64,000 nt of DNA, from contig JBHGNT010000013.1 of NCBI GenBank assembly GCA_043228905.1, positions 7,254,001 to 7,318,000 on the forward strand. Reading direction: 5' to 3'. This stretch comes from Azolla caroliniana (taxonomy: Eukaryota; Polypodiophyta). Below the pieces are notes generated by a model. The model worked only from the letters and a program-made list of their open reading frames with translations, was not told the origin of the DNA and made no database searches. Shown here in pieces: positions 63,887 to 64,000 of the stretch; position 1 is the stretch's first letter; each line of letters starts with the position of its first letter. The position numbers and the translations under genes are program-made.

Positions 63887-64000
63887 TCCATATTGAAATG
63901 CTGCAAAACCTTAGAGATATACTCTTGCTGAGATAGAAAGAGTACCCCTTTCGACCGGTTTCGGAGTATTCTCATGCCAAGGATGTGATTTGCATCACCA

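Larger units (their letters stand above)
62352..64000 (-). pseudogene. copia K RT end and RNase H (partial, runs off right edge)
   Basis: Minus strand. Enters the window within RT (ILGMRI-like, SKGVLFLSQQEYISKVLQHFNM), a glycine run coded by 18 G, then KVPYASAIGSLIYAIVATHPD and GVVSRYMENPGKKHWEAVKG. RNase H follows with FTDANYAGHAD, KSTSGYVFTFTGGAVSW and CVALSTT, but this region is repeated four times (see the array). The proper end continues as VAATEACKEALWLSYLV, LHCDSQSSIMLARN and DLLTKGLPAERF. A TAG lies in the first-read unit and TGA in three units. The lineage looks like Tork/TNT1, different from A and C. Confidence 0.85.

Overview
The window is a plant nuclear segment. About 53 kb of it is a stack of LTR retrotransposons inserted into one another, and a single host gene start lies near 59 kb. 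Supporting a plant: Ty1/copia elements with the initiator-tRNA-type primer site (TGGTATCAGAGC), a chromodomain Ty3/gypsy element, a Tat/Athila-like gypsy element, a LINE remnant, and a spliced cyclin-dependent-kinase first exon. I lean to a large-genome non-seed plant (fern or lycophyte) because two gypsy lineages look more like fungal or early-plant groups than angiosperm ones. That lean is inference only.

Layout, using my own labels. At the left edge, copia X (minus, 1-2235) is inserted in the gag of copia A. A fills 2236-7172 and 52355-53661; its gag-protease region is tandemly triplicated and its 5' end lies outside the window. Gypsy B (7173-52349, 470-bp LTRs, target duplication tcaag) splits A's RNase H. 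Inside B sit copia C (about 10630-40052) and the chromovirus G (40173-45838). C's 5' LTR is split by copia A2 (10932-35225). A2 contains copia D (minus, 11310-17019, in A2's 5' LTR), gypsy E (18363-25621) and copia F (26518-32215). This is five levels of nesting; most boundaries are supported by target-site duplications and matched LTR lengths. A, A2, D and F are one copia lineage. E (3 LTR differences in 769 bp) and G (2 in 429) are the youngest; D is at about 2.5%, F at about 5.5% and B at about 9% (counted by eye).

Right of A lie a 136-bp host repeat, a gypsy remnant (H), two minus-strand copia gag fragments, AT-rich and microsatellite DNA, and a cluster of tRNA-like (SINE-like) units. The CDK-like exon 1 follows (58964-59104, splice donor at 59105), then long intron-like DNA with a LINE reverse-transcriptase remnant (minus). 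Last comes a minus-strand copia (K) whose RNase H region is a four-fold 264-bp tandem array.

How the parts work: each element encodes gag (coat, zinc knuckles), protease, integrase, reverse transcriptase and RNase H, flanked by LTRs that carry promoters. Most copies are dead. E and G are nearly intact, and both show gag/pol overlaps in the -1 frame with candidate slippery sites and downstream RNA structures. B has an extra long coiled-coil reading frame after integrase. The A/A2/D/F lineage has an extra conserved tail after RNase H. These are the most novel features here.
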